Positions 36,155-36,925 of a stretch of DNA of 36,925 bases are shown one piece after another. Each line of letters opens with the position of its first letter. Position 1 is the stretch's first letter. The stretch is from an uncultured Bacteroidales bacterium (GTDB lineage: Bacteria > Bacteroidota > Bacteroidia > Bacteroidales > F082). Both the position numbers and the translations under genes were made by a program. The notes beneath the pieces were generated by a model, which was not told the origin of the DNA, searched no databases, and was given only the letters and a program-made list of their open reading frames with translations. Location of the stretch: NCBI GenBank assembly GCA_947164955.1, contig CAMUYT010000008.1:1-36925 (forward strand). The letters are read 5' to 3'.

Positions 36155-36925
36155 ATGGCAAGAAACAAAGCAAAACGAGAACCCGAATACATCGAAGACG
36201 TCGAAATCGTCGACGCAGGATCCGAAGGCATGTCGGTGGCCAAGCCCGAAGGGCGCGTGGTCTTCATCCCCTTTGGCGTGCCTGGCGACGTGGTCGACAT
36301 CGAAGTCTACAAGCGCAAAAAGAACTTCTTTGAAGGCAAGATCTTGAACTTCAAGAAAAGGTCAGACAAGCGCGTAGAGCCTGTGTGCCAGCACTTCGGC
36401 CTCTGCGGCGGCTGCAAATGGCAACACATGGACTACCAATGGCAGACCTACTACAAACAGAAACAGGTGAAGGATAATTTCGACCGTATCGGCAAGATCG
36501 AGTATCCAGAGATACGCCCGATTTTGGGATGCGAGAAGCAGTTTTTCTATCGCAACAAGCTGGAATACACCTTCTCAAACCGCAAATGGCTCACAGATGG
36601 TGCCCCTGGCTCGCACGACGAAGAAGCCTGCAAGGGCCTCGGCTTCCACCTGCCCCAGCTCTTCGACCGCGTGGTCGACATCGAGCAATGCCACCTTCAG
36701 GCCGACCCGTCAAACGACATCCGTCTGTTTGTCAGGAGGTTCACGCTGGAGCGTCATCTCCCCTACTACAACTTCCGCGCCCATGAGGGACTGCTACGCA
36801 ACCTCGTCATCCGCTGCAACTCGAAGGGCGAGTTCATGGTCATCCTCGTCATCAGCGAGGAGAACGAGGTGGTGCGCCACGAGCTGATGCCCGCCTTGGA
36901 GATGGCCTTCCCGCAAATCGTGTCG
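36155..36925 (+). CDS. rlmD: 23S rRNA (uracil-5-)-methyltransferase RlmD-like (partial; 3' end outside window; absent from ORF track)
   Basis: MARNKAKREPEYIEDVEIVDAGSEGMSVAKPEGRVVFIPFGVPGDVVDIEVYKRKKNFFEGKI (TRAM) ... CQHFGLCGGCKWQHMDYQWQTYYKQKQVKDNFDRIG (Fe-S cysteines), open to window end. Confidence 0.9.
   Translation, partial: MARNKAKREPEYIEDVEIVDAGSEGMSVAKPEGRVVFIPFGVPGDVVDIEVYKRKKNFFEGKILNFKKRSDKRVEPVCQHFGLCGGCKWQHMDYQWQTYYKQKQVKDNFDRIGKIEYPEIRPILGCEKQFFYRNKLEYTFSNRKWLTDGAPGSHDEEACKGLGFHLPQLFDRVVDIEQCHLQADPSNDIRLFVRRFTLERHLPYYNFRAHEGLLRNLVIRCNSKGEFMVILVISEENEVVRHELMPALEMAFPQIVS

Noticed and set aside
1-36925. tRNA/rRNA genes and CRISPR arrays
   Set aside because: None recognised by eye; a tRNAscan/Infernal run would be needed to exclude them formally.

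Overview
This 36.9 kb window appears to be a Bacteroidales-type chromosome segment. The evidence is repeated TAnnTTTG -7 promoter boxes, a T9SS type A C-terminal domain, BspA-like LRR and choice-of-anchor-J/FN3 surface proteins, DUF5106 and GH109. Housekeeping genes lie at both ends: the ppdK 3' end, an AddA/RecB-like helicase-nuclease, tamB-like, tsaD, then a split transketolase, an alkaline phosphatase, a TPR protein, DUF368, aroE and a partial rlmD. The middle (about 9-30 kb) is accessory: an esterase with a T9SS tail, a BspA-like LRR protein, an exo/endonuclease family protein, a DUF5106 thioredoxin-like protein, a two-component system, a 2000-aa adhesin-like protein, a NahK-like kinase, GH109 and a GT2 fusion. 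The strongest second-look items are: (i) a 123-nt nested inverted repeat upstream of the LRR gene whose minus-strand transcript folds into an extended hairpin with G-U wobbles, plus a mutually exclusive alternative pairing near a U7 tract; (ii) an undetected HEPN-domain pseudogene with an in-frame nonsense codon and an intact promoter; (iii) a ~145-aa C-terminal module shared by the two otherwise unrelated surface proteins, neither of which has a recognisable T9SS tail; (iv) several palindromic repeat families, one inserted in frame inside a coding sequence; (v) an orphan C-terminal gene fragment beside nahK; (vi) a 17-bp palindrome at the -33 region of the adhesin promoter, next to a two-component system. 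All calls come from reading the sequence; no database search was run.
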